A DNA stretch of 64,000 nucleotides from Mucidula mucida (GCA_015501055.1 JADNYV010000041.1:62001-126000), one strand, 5' to 3'. Numbered from the stretch's first letter, positions 21,194-33,855 are shown. Notes: generated by a model from the letters alone, not told the origin. A program made the numbers and translations.

Positions 21194-24026
21194 AACTTGG
21201 ACAACGACGTCACGTGGCGGGTCGTTTGTTGTTGTTTCGATCGCAGCCAGCGGAGTTTCAAACCACGTCTCCCTCTCACCACCACTATCACCAACAACCA
21301 CCACCGCAACCACCACCGCTTATTACCCCGTTAAACATGTCGATATTCGTCACAGCGCATGGACCGACCGGGAACGACGCGCCATTTGTCCGTTTCGTTG
21401 AATCTGGTACCCACCAAACTATATACTTATTTCCCAGCTAATCCAACCCATAGATGACTCCGTATCGTCGTCGTCGGAGGGTTCCGCAGCAAGCCTTTTC
21501 TCTGATTTACCCACTACATCGTCCGTCTCGCCGCCGTCGAGCCCCGACATGAAGCGTTTTGCATCACCTCAGAGCGGTGACTCCCAGCGTTCGCGTTCCC
21601 CGAGCCCAGATAGGAGTTCTTTCTACCCAAAGTACTACAACCCACCCACCCTTGTCCGCCCTCATATATATAAATCCACATTTGCATCTGCCCAAGTAAG
21701 TCGGTAGAAAGTCTATCTGCGCCAACCACGCTGATTTGTTGTAGTGCCGAGTTCCTGTCGGAAGCCTACTTCAGCCTTTTCTTGACACTCCAGGCACTAT
21801 TTGGGTCAACAAGATACCTCAAGTCGATGCTTTATGCCCCGTTATTTGTCGCAGACACGATCAATTGGCCCTAGTCAGACGGCCTCGCGGCTTCGGCAAG
21901 ACGACTTTCCTTTCCGCATCCAGATTTATCCACGACGTCCTCAAAGAGCGTGCTGTCGCCCATGCATTTGGTCCTCGTGCATTAAACTTTCCAGATTTCC
22001 AGGGAGACCGTCTTGTGATGCACGTGGACCTACAGGCAGTCTTCTACGATACCAGCGAGACTATGCGCAGCTCGGCGAACGCGTACATGAATTTGATATA
22101 TCACAGTTTCCTTCGACGCTACGCAGAGCAACTGGATTTGTCTGACGAAGACGAAATCCCAAGTTACGTTTACCCAACGTCTAAACTTACGTTTGACGAG
22201 ATTTTGGTGAGTTCCTGTATCCCCAAATGATACGCTCTTCTGACGGTCTCGCTAGACACTTCTCACCTTTTCGGGCCACAGGCTGATTCTCCTCATCGAC
22301 AACTTCAACTTTCCGCTGTTGAAATCAACACCGGATAACTGCATCGCCGTCAGTCGTGTCATCCTGGACTGTATAACTGAGCCTTTCCGGACCGCTTTGG
22401 AAAGTGGATATGTCGTGGGTGGGGCGATCATGGGAAGGCCCATTGAAGAGGAGCCATCATGGGTTAGATCCATGGAACTCTCCGAGTCTCTCTTCGGCGA
22501 CATTGGATGTGATGTATCAGACGAGGAGCAAGCTCGTGGTGCATTTGGTTTCACGTTGTCTGAGGTTCGCGCATTGGCGGCGGAGGCTTTGGGTGAAGCC
22601 GAGGGCATCCAGTTCGTCGATGAGCTGAAGGACATCTCGGTGTACTGCAGTGGCGACTACGTCGAATATTGTATGGAGGAAGTATTGGTACGCCTTAGAT
22701 CCCTTACGGGGCAAAGTCAGCCAGAACATGAACATGGGTGGGTGGTCTGCGGGAAGGTCCGCGGCCGCTTAGAGCCTCAGCCGAAAACATTCTGACTTCT
22801 ATCTTTCTTCTCAGTACTGTCTATATACATTTTATCATATTATTCAAGTTCGGCTCTATCACTACAATGTATAACCATGCTGCTCTTGTTTCGTTTCGAT
22901 CTTGCAGGGATGGCGATTTCCTATCGTGTACTGATTGCGGTTAAGGTTGACCCCAACAACGATGGCGCATTGCGCTGATTAAACTCTTCGGAATAAACGA
23001 CTGAGGCCTTCAAAGCTACTAACGATATACACGCCGAGATGAAGCCTTTTCATTTATGATCATAATGCGTACTAGCTATTGATGTCTACCTACGGAGGTT
23101 CACAGTACATCAGCATGTAGCCGGGACATGCTAGCGCGGAGCCAATACCGTCGCCATTATGCAACGGTGGAGGTCAGCCCCAACTCATACTCATACTCAT
23201 ACTCAGCAGTATAGCGACATAGTCTCGATGTTTGTCATATCAGCTGTTGAATCCCTACATACATGCACTTTATCACTTAATAGTAGTATCGACGATCATC
23301 CAGTAAATCAAGCGCATTCTGCCTTCCCTGCTTTCGCAGCTGCATTTCCGCCATCGTCGCTGCCAGAAGCTGCTCGTCTCTAGCCTTTGCAAATTCCGAA
23401 ACTTTTCGCACCCTCTGCAACATCCTCGCGTCGGGATATTCGGGGAGAACATGCCGCGGAAGATCTAACCAACCTTCGAACTGGGACAGGCGTACTTCTT
23501 CAACGCCCTCTGGAGATTCCCCCATTCTTTCGAGGGGTCTGAGAGAACTTCAACGGCTGTGATATCGATGAAGCCTTTGAGTGTGAGGAGGGGCATCTTT
23601 GACGCCGCCCTGATCCCGGCTGATGATGCATCTACATTTATACCTGGGGCGAAAAGCGAGAATAGCTGGGATGTCATTGACGGCTGCGTCGACCCAGGTG
23701 GGTTAAACCTATCCTGGAGGATATGCTCAATGGAGAACAAATCGTACACGTTCTTCAACGCTTTGTCCGCGACGTTCTCCTTTGATTGGCCGTAGACAGG
23801 GTCTTGGATTAGGTTCGCTTTCCCTGGAGAGCGCGTCAGTTTGTCTTTGGCGGAGGTTAGCAGTGGTAATAGCTCACAAGCGTTATCGTGTAGCTGATAT
23901 CCTTGGTCATCCAAGAAACGGGAATACGCTTCCGGGGAGAGGTATCCGGTATGTGAAGTATCGAGGTGATTAACACTGCTGCGAAGAGCATTTCACCAAA
24001 TGGGTGACATCCATGTTCCCGTCGAA
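21194..24026 (-). repeat. right arm of large inverted repeat
   Basis: Reverse-complement counterpart of 7287-9951. It is longer by about 170 bp, mostly because it keeps about 115 bp of the ZZ-finger gene. It carries AAA-ATPase-like copy C and its promoter at the inner end. The 11.2-kb spacer between the arms holds the LINE, copy B and three unrelated genes. Confidence 0.9.
21337..22795 (+). CDS. AAA-ATPase-like protein, copy C
   Basis: Four exons (21337-21406, 21454-21695, 21745-22206, 22256-22795), about 437 aa, nearly identical to copy A. Same P-loop (RRPRGFGKTTFLSAS) and same LIDNFN Walker B variant. Differences from A are a longer Ser-rich insert in exon 2 and a small EHEH duplication near the C-terminus. 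Intact, with all introns preserved, so A and C arose by genomic duplication and not by retroposition. Confidence 0.87.
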
Positions 24027-24467
24027 CAAGGCACTCCATTGTTGAGAAGTTCGACGCGGTGTTGTAGATGGCGCCGGTCTGGGTGGATTTGTGGATAAAG
24101 TAGGAGAGGCAGAAGCTCGTCGACTGCGTTGATCACTTGCAGTGCTGGCGCGTCTTGGAGGTAATGGCGGCGGAGATGCAAGAGAGCGGCGACTCGGAAG
24201 TGGAGGTGGGGAGCACGCGCCGGCTCGCGATTCCGGAATGGCGAAAACGAGCGACAAATCGCCCGCGACAACAGGAGATACACCTTTTCCGCCACTGACA
24301 AAATAGATCTGAGTCCGATGAGACAAAAGGTGTTCCCCAGTGAACTTGCCCCCCAGAGCGCAATTGGCACAGAGGTCGTAGTTTGGACAGGTTAGACACT
24401 GTAGACGGGGTTTCTCGGATGCGATTACTTACGTACAGGAATCGCACTGGACGATATCAGGCATCAT
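23277..24467 (-). pseudogene. ZZ-type zinc-finger protein gene, decayed copy
   Basis: Begins MMPDIVQCDSCT at 24467, followed in the same frame by a TAA at 24431-24429. The frame then resumes KPRLQCLTCPNYDLCANC and HLLSH, together an almost complete ZZ finger (CxxC...CxxC...C). A Pro/Ser/Arg-rich linker leads to the C-terminal domain shared with the left arm. Compared with the left arm this copy has lost one base at about 24007 (ACGCCA to ACCCA) and another at about 23490 (TACCGCC to TACGCC), and has a further shift near 23940. ZZ fingers bind histone tails or N-degrons. As written, neither copy encodes the whole protein. Confidence 0.7.
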
Positions 24468-25531
24468 GGTGATGGGGGAGAAGGAAGCGTTGTAGACGCG
24501 TTATCTGACTAGGGCGCAGAATGGAGAGTACAATGTCATGCGTCGATGTCACCCATTCTACGTCGAGGTACAACAGATGAATGGTCATGGTGGTCAGGTT
24601 TGAGAGTGCCACAGGAAATTATGGCCTCGGCAAGGGCCTCCGTGTTGGCAGTTTGGATGTAAACAGATTTTGAAGCGGAAGATTTCGGGAACGTGAAACT
24701 TTCTGTAGGCTGTTATCGTCAGTATAAATCCATGACAATGAATAGGAATGAAGGTACTAGAGCATCGAGAGAACTTGCTAGGAAATACAACGTGGAGTAT
24801 CGAACTGCAACGACGGTATGTCATCATGATGTAGGCTAAGGATATGTTTGCATGGAACAGCTGCCGCTTATAATTCAGTTAGAATGGAGTTTTAGATTTA
24901 TCGCAGCCGTACAGTTACCAGTTGATTTTGTACTTGAAGAGAGTTCCAGTCAACAGCAAGTCAAAAGAAGTTAATACTAATAGAACGCCTAGGACGCCAC
25001 GTGAGCGGAGTTTGAACATTCCGTGGCTTTGCTTAAAGTTACCGTTACGCCGCCATGCCATTGGGTAGCATTGGGTTCATACCTTTCCTCAAAAACGAAT
25101 TCTTGGACCAATGAGATTGAGTCCCACTACTAGGGTCTACGCTGACACGCGGTATCTGGCTTGTACGATTGCGTTATTTGCTACAAGTATACTACTCATT
25201 TCATGAAATTCTAGCCAAGGTTTGAGAACAAAATGCTATCCAGCGATAACGGTCCTGTACTGCGATTTCCTCGGTTTCTGCTTACCCACGCCCCCATATG
25301 TGTCCACTATCGGCTGTGTCCTTGCCGCTTGCGGAAGTAAAGTTGCCTGGTCGCGCCATAGTCACCTTCGACAGCGCAATTGATGGTGCTAATACGCCCA
25401 GTTCTTCTTCCTTACTCCAGCTGGTCATAAGATGTAACTCGGGCGACATATGATGTGCTCTGGGGTGTGCATTCAACCACCGGTCAAGGCTTAAAAAAGA
25501 ACAGTTCCTCGTATCTCGTATCGCCCGAACC
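24468..25531. other. intergenic, about 1 kb
   Basis: Upstream of the ZZ gene and of the MFS gene (divergent). Only short open frames. No repeat or conserved motif recognised. Confidence 0.5.
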
Positions 25532-28037
25532 ATGGCGTCGCTTTCTCGGACACAGTCTTCTTCGTCAATAATCAAGGTTCCTATCGATGATGACCTAGTG
25601 GAAGAGCAGAAGGAGGAGTCGGTCCGCTTCACGGACGTCTTCAAGCGAGGAAGGCGTCCGGTTGCAGATCTGGACTCCACTGCTACGAAACGCTCGGTTT
25701 ACGACGACCCTAACCTCGCGCCGCACTACTGGCCGAAGAAGGAGTACGAGAATATCCATCGCTTCGATCCCACTGTACGGTGGACGGTGCGAGAGGAAAA
25801 GGTGCGTTCTATTATCGTTATTCGATGCTACTGTTCGAACGTGAATTCCGATAGGCCCTCGTTCGCAAGATTGACTGGAAAGTTATGCTCTGGGCCGCCA
25901 TTAGCTTCTCCGCCCTCAACTTAGACCGCGGCAATCTGACCAGGCGAACACGGATAACTTTCTTCCCGACTTGGGACTGACCACTGACGGTGAGTCGCGT
26001 CTTGTTCAACGCCGAGTCTAACGGTCAGACTGAGCTTGCGATGTGCAGACTACAACTGGGCAAACTCTATCTTTCGCCTTGCCTTCCTGTCCGCCGAACT
26101 TCCTTCTCAGTTGGTTTCAAAACGAGTAAGCCTCGTCCCATTGTTCAATTCTTCCGGCTAATGGCACACTGAATTTAGTTAGGACCTGACCGCTGGATTC
26201 CAATGCAGATGGTTATGTGGTCTATCGTTACGTTAGCTCAGTTTTGGTTGAACGGAAGAACAACATTCTTCCTCTGTCGAGCATTGCTTGGGTGCGTCCA
26301 TCTTCTTCTCTAAACACTCGCACACGCAACTTACGTGCATCGCTCTAGATTCATCCAAGGAGGGTACGCTCAAACGCTCCGTGTTCACGTTCAGTACTGA
26401 CGATGTTATAGCTTCATTCCAGACCTCATTTTATATCTGTCTTGTGAGTCTTTTCAATCTTCGATACAGTCCACTTCCTAACGATTCCACACATAGACTT
26501 TTACACGAAGAAGGAGCTTCCCTTCCGCTTGGCTCTTTTCTGGATGTCTTCAAACCTATGCAGCATCCTTGCTAGTTTCATTGCTTTCGGAGTTCTGCAC
26601 ATGCGTGGCGTTCAAGGCAAAGCCGGATGGAGGTGTGTTTGTTATAGCTCTGTGATTTCGGTTCAAGCCAACGTTGACTCTCGTGCAGATGGCTTTTCCT
26701 TGTCGAGTACGCGAACATATCCAGACCCACAATTGCAATGCTCAAATTTATTACAGGGGCCTGATAACACTCTGTGTTGGACTCGCAACGTTCTTCAGAA
26801 TGCCGGCCTCACCAACCCAATCGAAGACGTGGTTCAGACCAAAGGGTTGGTTTACTGATCGGGAAGAGACGATCGCGGTTACACGAATCTTACGCGACGA
26901 TCCAACAAAGGTACATTCGCTTCATAGTCTTTTCTTCTTATGAACGCGCTTACGGGTCCTAGGGCGACATGCACAACCGCGAGGGTCTGTCTCTAAAGCG
27001 AATCTGGGTTGCGATCTGTGATTACGACTTGTGGCCATTATATTTCATGTACGATCGTCGTCTAACTACTACTGCTCCTTCTGATAGCCAACAGCGGTCT
27101 TATGTTTGGTATCCCTACGAACCCGCCGACGACCTATCTGACCTTGTCGCTTCGTAACATCGGGTGCGCACCATCTGGCGTTCTATCATTCTCGTTCTAA
27201 CGTGTCACAGTTTCAACACCTTTCAAACGAACTTGCTCGCCATTCCATATCAGGTCCTTAGCATGATAACGATGTTCGGTATCACTATGGTTTCGGAACT
27301 CGTGAACGACCGCTCCATTGTGTCTATGGCAGAGGACTTCTGGGTTCTTCCATTCTTAGTCGCCATATACTGTCTGCCCTCGAATCCCAATCAATGGGTG
27401 TACTTTGTAAGCTCAGCCGGTCCGCCCTCTTGTTGCTGGGTTCTTACACGCGATTAGGGTCTGAGCACAGGTCTTCTTTCGTTTCCCTATACGCATCCGA
27501 TCCAGGCGAGTACTCCCCAGAGACGTTGTTCAAACCCTTCCTAAATATGATGCAGGTCGCATGGTGCTCTCGTAACTCCGGCGCCGTTGCCAGTAGGACG
27601 GTTAACGCGTCGCTTTATAACATGTTCGTGCCACTGCTATAAGCTTATCGGCCCCATGCTGACGATTTCCCCAGGTTCGTACAGGCTTCTAGTATTATTG
27701 GTTTCCAGATTTACCGCGCCGATGATGCTCCTGAATGTACGTGCAACCGTTCTCTCCTGTGCATTAGTTGACCTTTCATAGACCGACGGGGAAATCGTAT
27801 CTTGATCGCCATCACATGCTTCAACGTGGTGATCATGTATCCTGCGACGAAGGCGTACTATGTGTGGCGCAACAAGCAACGTGACAAGATCTGGAATGCA
27901 ATGAACGTGGAAGTAAGCTTCTCCGTTTTTCGTTGATCTTCGTTTTACCGATGACTTTCTTGCAGGAGAAGAAGAACTATCTGCAAACGACGACTGATGT
28001 TGGAAACAGGCGTCTGGACTTTAGATTCGCACATTAA
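25532..28037 (+). CDS. MFS transporter, anion:cation symporter (Dal5/allantoate permease-like)
   Basis: About 13 exons. It starts [12 protein letters not shown] at 25532. The core shows family landmarks: [80 protein letters not shown] and [15 protein letters not shown]...RRGNR. It ends RLDFRFAH. Members import organic anions, vitamins or ureides across the plasma membrane with protons. One base appears missing at about 25940 (LDRGNLT|QANTDN needs a C). Otherwise every exon joins in frame. The intron at 27506-27555 is GC-AG (CAG|GCGAGT). Substrate cannot be predicted. Confidence 0.85.
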
Positions 28038-28222
28038 ATTGCGAATGCACGTGGGATGAATTGTATATGTGATGTGGATCAATGATTGATTGACATGTAT
28101 TGGCCCAAGCGAATGAGTTGTTTGGAAACAAAGAAGGTCGGTCACCTGATCGAGATTTCTCATATATAGGTCCTCGTCCACATCAGACAACATCACCTTG
28201 AACTACCATCCCGCTTTTCGAC

Positions 28223-30533
28223 ATGAACTCTGAACAAGACGCTTCGATGTCTAACCAAAACGAAGGTAAGTAATAACGACTGACATATGTATTCGGAAAC
28301 CGAACTGATTGGCCTCACAGAATTACCCGCTTCAGCGCCAACGACAACTGGGCTATACTTCAAGAAGATCTTCCACAATAATGTCTTTGAATGTGCCAGC
28401 ATCGCCGCCTGGGCGAAAGCAATGTCCGGACTCACAGACTCCCAGATAGAGGAATTCGACGCCTTCATCGTTGCCAACGACTGGAAGTTCAGCGGGAGCG
28501 CGTTGACCGACTACGAGCTCGCCCTAAATAAACAGGACAACTCGTACACCGATCTATATGAGCCGTTCCAGAAACTCTGCAATGACTTTTTCGAACGGCT
28601 GGACGCCGCGGAGTTACCTGGAGATTTGGCCCTACGTCCAAGTGAATCTGGGGTACGCTTGTGGCACCACGCACAGGGGATCGTTTTTATATCGAAACGG
28701 GACTGGGAGACGCTCCCGCATCGTCAGTATCCGCCATGTATTACGTGGGGAAATGCTGTGTTCTTAGTGGACATGCGCTTGAATGCTCCTGCTGGTGGAG
28801 AGGTCGTGTCTACTCATCATCGTGGTCCCTACGCCGAAGACGAAGAAGCAGAAGAAGTCGATTTTATGGAGGAGAACGTAGCGTCGGGGAGTCCAGAAGT
28901 GGCTCAGTGGTCCTACAAGAAGCGAAGTTTTCCTGGCAAAAGGCGTATGGAAAGGGACTTTGACGAAGGCTCCCTACGCCCAACGAAGCGCGCGAAAATA
29001 GAAGCACAGACTCTGGTCCCAGCTACTCCCAAGTTCAGCCCCACATCATCCGACGACTCGCGTCCTCGACACCGATCCATGTTCGCTGACGTTCCGGCCA
29101 CGGCGCACGGACGCGGCGAATGGGACCGCAACAACGACAGCACCCTGTTCAAATCCCAGATCCGGTACCGCGAAAGCCGCCTCACGCGGGGCATCCAGGC
29201 GACGTGCCTCACCACGTACCGCTTCTTCACCTTCGGTCTCTTTGTCGAAAACTACGAAGTTATCTTGTGGTACTTTGACTCCACAGGCGCCATGCGCGGC
29301 GCGGCATTTCATCTGCTCCGCCAGAAGCGGGAGATGATGCTTTTGCTGTTCGTGCTGAACAGGATGACCCCAGCTCAGGCGGGGTTCAACCCGTTCCAGC
29401 ATCCGGCAGGGATGGACGTCGGTGTAGCGGCGACACGTCTTGCGGGAAGTGAGTTTACGTTCGAGCGGTACAACGAGAAGAAGGGTTATACGGATTACTT
29501 TAACTACAAGACCGTCGGCTCAGCTGCCTTGTCGCATTCAATGGAGATGGCGGGTCGTAGAACCTACGTCGTCGCACTGCAAGGGGACCTGGTCGTGAAG
29601 TTTGGGTGGATAGTGCGCAATGAGTATGTCCGCTCGGAAAGACATTACATTGAGAAAATTCTGGAGCGCGCGCCCAAGCTGATAGGCCATTTGCCGTACA
29701 TCCATTTCTCCGACGTTTATGACGACAATCTCAAGCTACCGCGCTGGCAGCTCGCCACGTCTGATGAGGATCTCCAAAGGATGCAAATGCGCGACCTCTC
29801 CGTCATGGTGACGCAGCGCTACCAAGCGCTCTGGGAAGTCGATACCCTGGAAGAGTTCAAAACAGCTTTCATCGATGTCTTTGAATGTAAGCTATCTAAA
29901 TCCTCCGTAATCGGAATAACTACCACTAACGAATCTACAGGTCATCACGAAGCCTACATCAACGGACGCGTCCTCCACCGCGACATCAGCGAAACCAACC
30001 TCATGTTCCACCGCTTCCACGGCAAAGTCTACGGGGTCCTCGTCGACTTTGACAACGCCCTGGACCTCGCCACGCCCACCGCGCCCAACGAATGGCACTC
30101 GGGCACCAAGCCCTTCATGGCCGTCGACCGCCTCAAGAGCAAGCCCCCGCCGCACATCTACCGCCACGACCTCGAGTCGTTTTACTACGTCCTCCTCTGG
30201 GCTGCCATACACTTTGACTTGAAAGGCAAGAAACACAGAAAGACGCCCGTGGCGCTCAGAAAGTGGACCCTTGCGCATGGACCGGATAGGTATAGCATCC
30301 CGAGGAAGGAGAAGATCGCGTTTTGGACAAAGGACACCCGTGAGGTATTGGGCTTGGTTTCGGACGAGTTTAGACCGCTGATAAAGAGTTGGATTAAGCC
30401 GTTGACGTGTCTGTTCTGGAGTGGGTTTTCTGGAATGAAGGATGAGACGCAAGATAGGGAGACACTGGGTGGGCATGTCACGTTTGAGAAATTTATGGAG
30501 GCCTTTGAGAGAGAGCCCCGAACATGGATATGA
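28223..30533 (+). CDS. FunK1-family protein kinase
   Basis: Three exons (28223-28265, 28321-29886, 29941-30533), about 733 aa, beginning MNSEQDASMSNQNE. The N-terminal half is the FunK1 regulatory region (FNDFFERLD-type helices, then an acidic stretch and a basic KRAKIE segment). The kinase lobe has TYRFFTFGLFVENYEV, the catalytic loop VLHRDISETNLM, DFDNA in place of DFG, and SGTKPFMAVD. This divergent eukaryotic-type kinase family is expanded in multicellular fungi. HRD Asp and the following Asn are present, so it is probably active. The 55-nt first intron is open in frame but removing it gives the better N-terminus. Confidence 0.9.
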
Positions 30534-30989
30534 ACGATTGCCTATAGACAAGGATGTAGATGATGTATTTAGTAACTATTAACTTGGTCCGAAGAGCAGG
30601 ATACCGATCGACCTTGATCGGTGATCGGCGATTGCCTGAAAGTGTGGCGCACACCCAACCTTGCGCTCTTGTCGCTCTGTATCCTCCTCCTGCTACAAAA
30701 AGGCTCCAAATACGCCAAAAATGACCCCTACCCGACTTGAACGGATGGCCTTATCGTGTGAGAGCGGTTCAAATGCAGCTGGGGCGCGCATGCATTGAAC
30801 CGTTCCTTGGATTTTTTCGCGGAGCGAGCAAGCGGGAGCGCAGCTATGTAGAGCATTGATTTTAGCAGAGCCCGAGGAACGAGGGCAAAGCGCGACCGAG
30901 GTACGAGGGAGCTATGTAGAGCAACCCTTCCTCTAACGGCCATCTCGCTCCTCCGATGGCACCATATTTGTTCCACTTGCCGTCGCCCC

Positions 30990-32170
30990 GCCGGACGTCG
31001 CCGCTATTGCCGCCATCACCTCCATCATCATTGCCGCTGACGTGACCTTGCTTTTTACCATCACTCGCCCACACTACGTCGCGCAGCCACCGCCGCCAAA
31101 CTTGTCCAAAGGCGCGCCGTGCCCATTCGCCACCATCATCATCGTTGCCGCTAAGGTGACTTTCCTCACCATCTCCCGCCGGCGCCGCTCACCATCGCCG
31201 CCCTAGTCTCACTCATCGTCGCATTTCTCCTCGGTAGAGCAAGCCTTTCCACCATCATCTCCCGCCGGCGTTTGCAGTTGCCACCATTGTCGCGCCGCCG
31301 TGTGGCTCTCCTCCCTCTCGCCGCTATTGCTACCGCCGTCGCCACCATGATTCCTCCATCGTCGCCGCTTTCCTTTTTACCACCACCATCTCGCCGGCGC
31401 CGCTCTTGCATTGGTCGCCATTTTCCTCCTCATGCCCCAGCTGGCTCGTGTCATGCTAGGCTGGATTTTGCGGGAGCGCATCTAGCGGGCGCACTATGCG
31501 CACCCCACTATCATTGTCGCCATCATGCCCGTAGTCGTCGCCCAAGACTGCACCGCCGTCTGCAACTCATGCAGTCACCGCCACCATGCCAAACCCTGAT
31601 ATCGCCATTGGCCAAGCCATCCCCCGCCGCCATCAATCACCTTGCGCACACCTAGGCATTGCCAGCCTCAACGTCGCTGCATCGCGGGCGCCTACCCCTG
31701 CTTTATCATCACCATTCTGCCTCCGTCATTTATCCAGCTTGTGTGCTTATATTAAAGTCGCTAGACCACCCATCTCTTTCCCGTGTTCACCGGCACCGTC
31801 GCCACATTACCGCGCGCGCCATTCACCACCGCCATCTCACACTGCGATCGGCCTGACCCTTGTGACCACCATCATCCATATTGCTTTGCCTCCCCCACCG
31901 TCGCCGCCACAATGCCATTTCACTACCTTGGAGCATTCGCCATCGCCGCCTCACTACGCAGCTGTCAACACACACTGTGGCACTGTTCTGTTATTCCACA
32001 CCGCCTACCGGACAAATTTGGACGACCACAAAGGACACGTCGCCCAGGCGTTGTTACCACGCCATACACTCGCCGCCAGCCCCCCAATGCGGACAAGCGG
32101 AGTCACCTCTTGGACGAGCCTGCTGTCCGAGGTACGTCGCTTCCACCGCTCGTTGGCCTTCTTCCATCTG
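30990..32170 (+). repeat. pyrimidine-rich, Pro/Arg-codon-like low-complexity block
   Basis: About 1.2 kb with strong C+T bias on the plus strand, made of degenerate GCCGCCATCACC-type triplet runs. Longer imperfect repeats share CACCATCTCCCGCCGGCG (about 31168, 31250 and 31385). All open frames are compositional artefacts. It lies in a gene-free 2-kb gap between the FunK1 gene and the orphan gene at 32605. Confidence 0.6.
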
Positions 32171-32305
32171 TAAGTTTTTCCATTGATGGCTTTGCTAGTG
32201 GCGTGGCCTTTAGCTGACGCGTCGTTACACGCCACAGATACGCTCGCCATCCAGCCTCCAAAGTCTTGTCAGACCGCTACGCTGTTGCTGCCATAGCTCA
32301 ATAAT

Positions 32306-32370
32306 TTGCCCCGACGAGCGGGGTGAAATTTAGCCAGTCATTTCATTTCGCCCGGACCAGCGGGGTGAAT
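32306..32370. repeat. two tandem GC-hairpin units
   Basis: Two related units, each a short hairpin ending GCGGGGTGAA: CCCCG-ACGAG-CGGGG at 32309-32323 and CCCG-GACCAG-CGGG at 32351-32364. Possible element terminus or terminator-like structure; function unknown. Confidence 0.5.
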
Positions 32371-32604
32371 TGTGGGCTGTGAGCCATGTTTATTTACCCA
32401 ATGTATGCGCGGCTCTCAATAAATAGCAACTCTTTTGAGAAAGGCGGCGTGGCAATACAGGTGTCTGAGGTGGCAGTGCTTATACACTATGCCGCTTGCA
32501 ATTGTTGTGTTTGTCGGGCCGCACATCAACTCTTCCGGTGTTGGGGCGCGTATTCACTTGCAAATATATATGCATGCGTTGACGTCCCTTGACTTTTCAC
32601 CACC

Positions 32605-33855
32605 ATGTCCACCCTCTCGCCAAACTCGTATATCCTCGAAACGCTCGACAAAATCGAAGGCATAATCGAGCAGCTTGACAACGACACCGTACAAGGAGCA
32701 GCAAAACGAAAACGAATCGAAAGTCGAATGGAAGATATTCTCAACAAAATGCACGCGCCTGCCGACAAAACCAAACGTCAAAAGTCGTCAGACTCGGATG
32801 AAGACAACAACTGTGCGTATTCTTCACGTAGTGATCCATACTGACCATTGACTAGTGAAGAAGCGCTATGACAAAGTCATCAAAGGCAGCGAAAACTATA
32901 TCCATGTCGAAGAATTTGTTCTGGCTCTTACTAGCCCAGTTGAACGGGGTACAAAGGGAGAGAATGCAGCTTTGCGCCGTCTGCTCCAGGGTTTCAGCGA
33001 TGAAGAGAAAAACTGGGCATGTCCGTCGTTATATATCCATGGCGCATATACTTATACATACACAGCGCTCTGTCCTGGATCCTCTCGCCGTTTCGTGTGA
33101 TGCTTGGATCAACCGCTGCCAGAAGCATCGACTCAACAACGTCCTGCCGGACCAGGACCAGCAACTCCTCTACTATGAAAAGGTAATATTTCTCTGCATA
33201 TATTCGGCCTATTTTCTAAAATGATCACCAGACAATCTATCAACAAGCGACTGGAGCCCAGGTTGTCCAATACATCGACCACGTCATCCACCTAGTAGAA
33301 ACCCTCAAGTTTATCGCTCGATGGAACAAACGCGAAAACGATCAAGGAACGAAAAAGTGGAAGACCACGCTTATCCGCGACAGCTTTTGTGCAAGCAGCC
33401 CTCAAAACGATGAGCTCTGGACGACGCTCAGCAAGAAACCGAAAAATCAATGTCAAGCTCTAAAATCGGCAATGAAGACGTTTAGCTCGGACCACGCTCG
33501 AAGAATTACAACCTATAATAATCTGGCAAACGTCTACAAGATGGTAAGCATTCGTCGTGTTCTTACACCCTGCTAGTTTGGTCCCGGTATCTTTCTAGAC
33601 CTTTTCTGGGCGCCGGAGACCCCAAAGTCGAAAACATTCCGCCCATTCCTTGAATACCTCCGTCAGAATATGCCAGTGAGCGAGAATCTCAAACTCTCGG
33701 TCTACAACTATGGACGCTCGGCGGATTCCCTCTACTGCATTCTCGAGGTGCTCGCTGGGACAGAGATTGCGATTTTCGTTCAGGATTTTATGAAAGAATA
33801 CCCTCCTTACTTGCCTCGAGGCAGCCCAGAGTTTACGTGGGGCAGAGATGTTTAG
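32605..33855 (+). CDS. orphan protein, paralogue of the convergent gene
   Basis: Multi-exon gene starting MSTLSPNSYILETLDKIEG with an N-terminal helical segment and a basic KRKRIESR stretch. Later exons give YEKTIYQQATGAQVVQYIDH and LANVYKM, then a C-terminal block FGPGIFLDLFWAPETPK...SLYCILEVLAGTEIAIFVQ ending TWGRDV. The exon joint near 33018 is uncertain: it fits only with a GC donor or a one-base error. The C-terminal block is shared with the minus-strand gene at 33872-35133. No known family recognised. Confidence 0.65.

Noticed and set aside
30010..30080. DFD instead of DFG in the kinase as evidence for a dead enzyme
   Set aside because: Replacement of the DFG Gly is, to my knowledge, common in the FunK1 family; HRD and the catalytic-loop Asn are intact.
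31166..32250. Overlapping plus-strand frames rich in Pro/Arg/His
   Set aside because: Composition artefact of the pyrimidine-rich block; no start context, introns or known domain.
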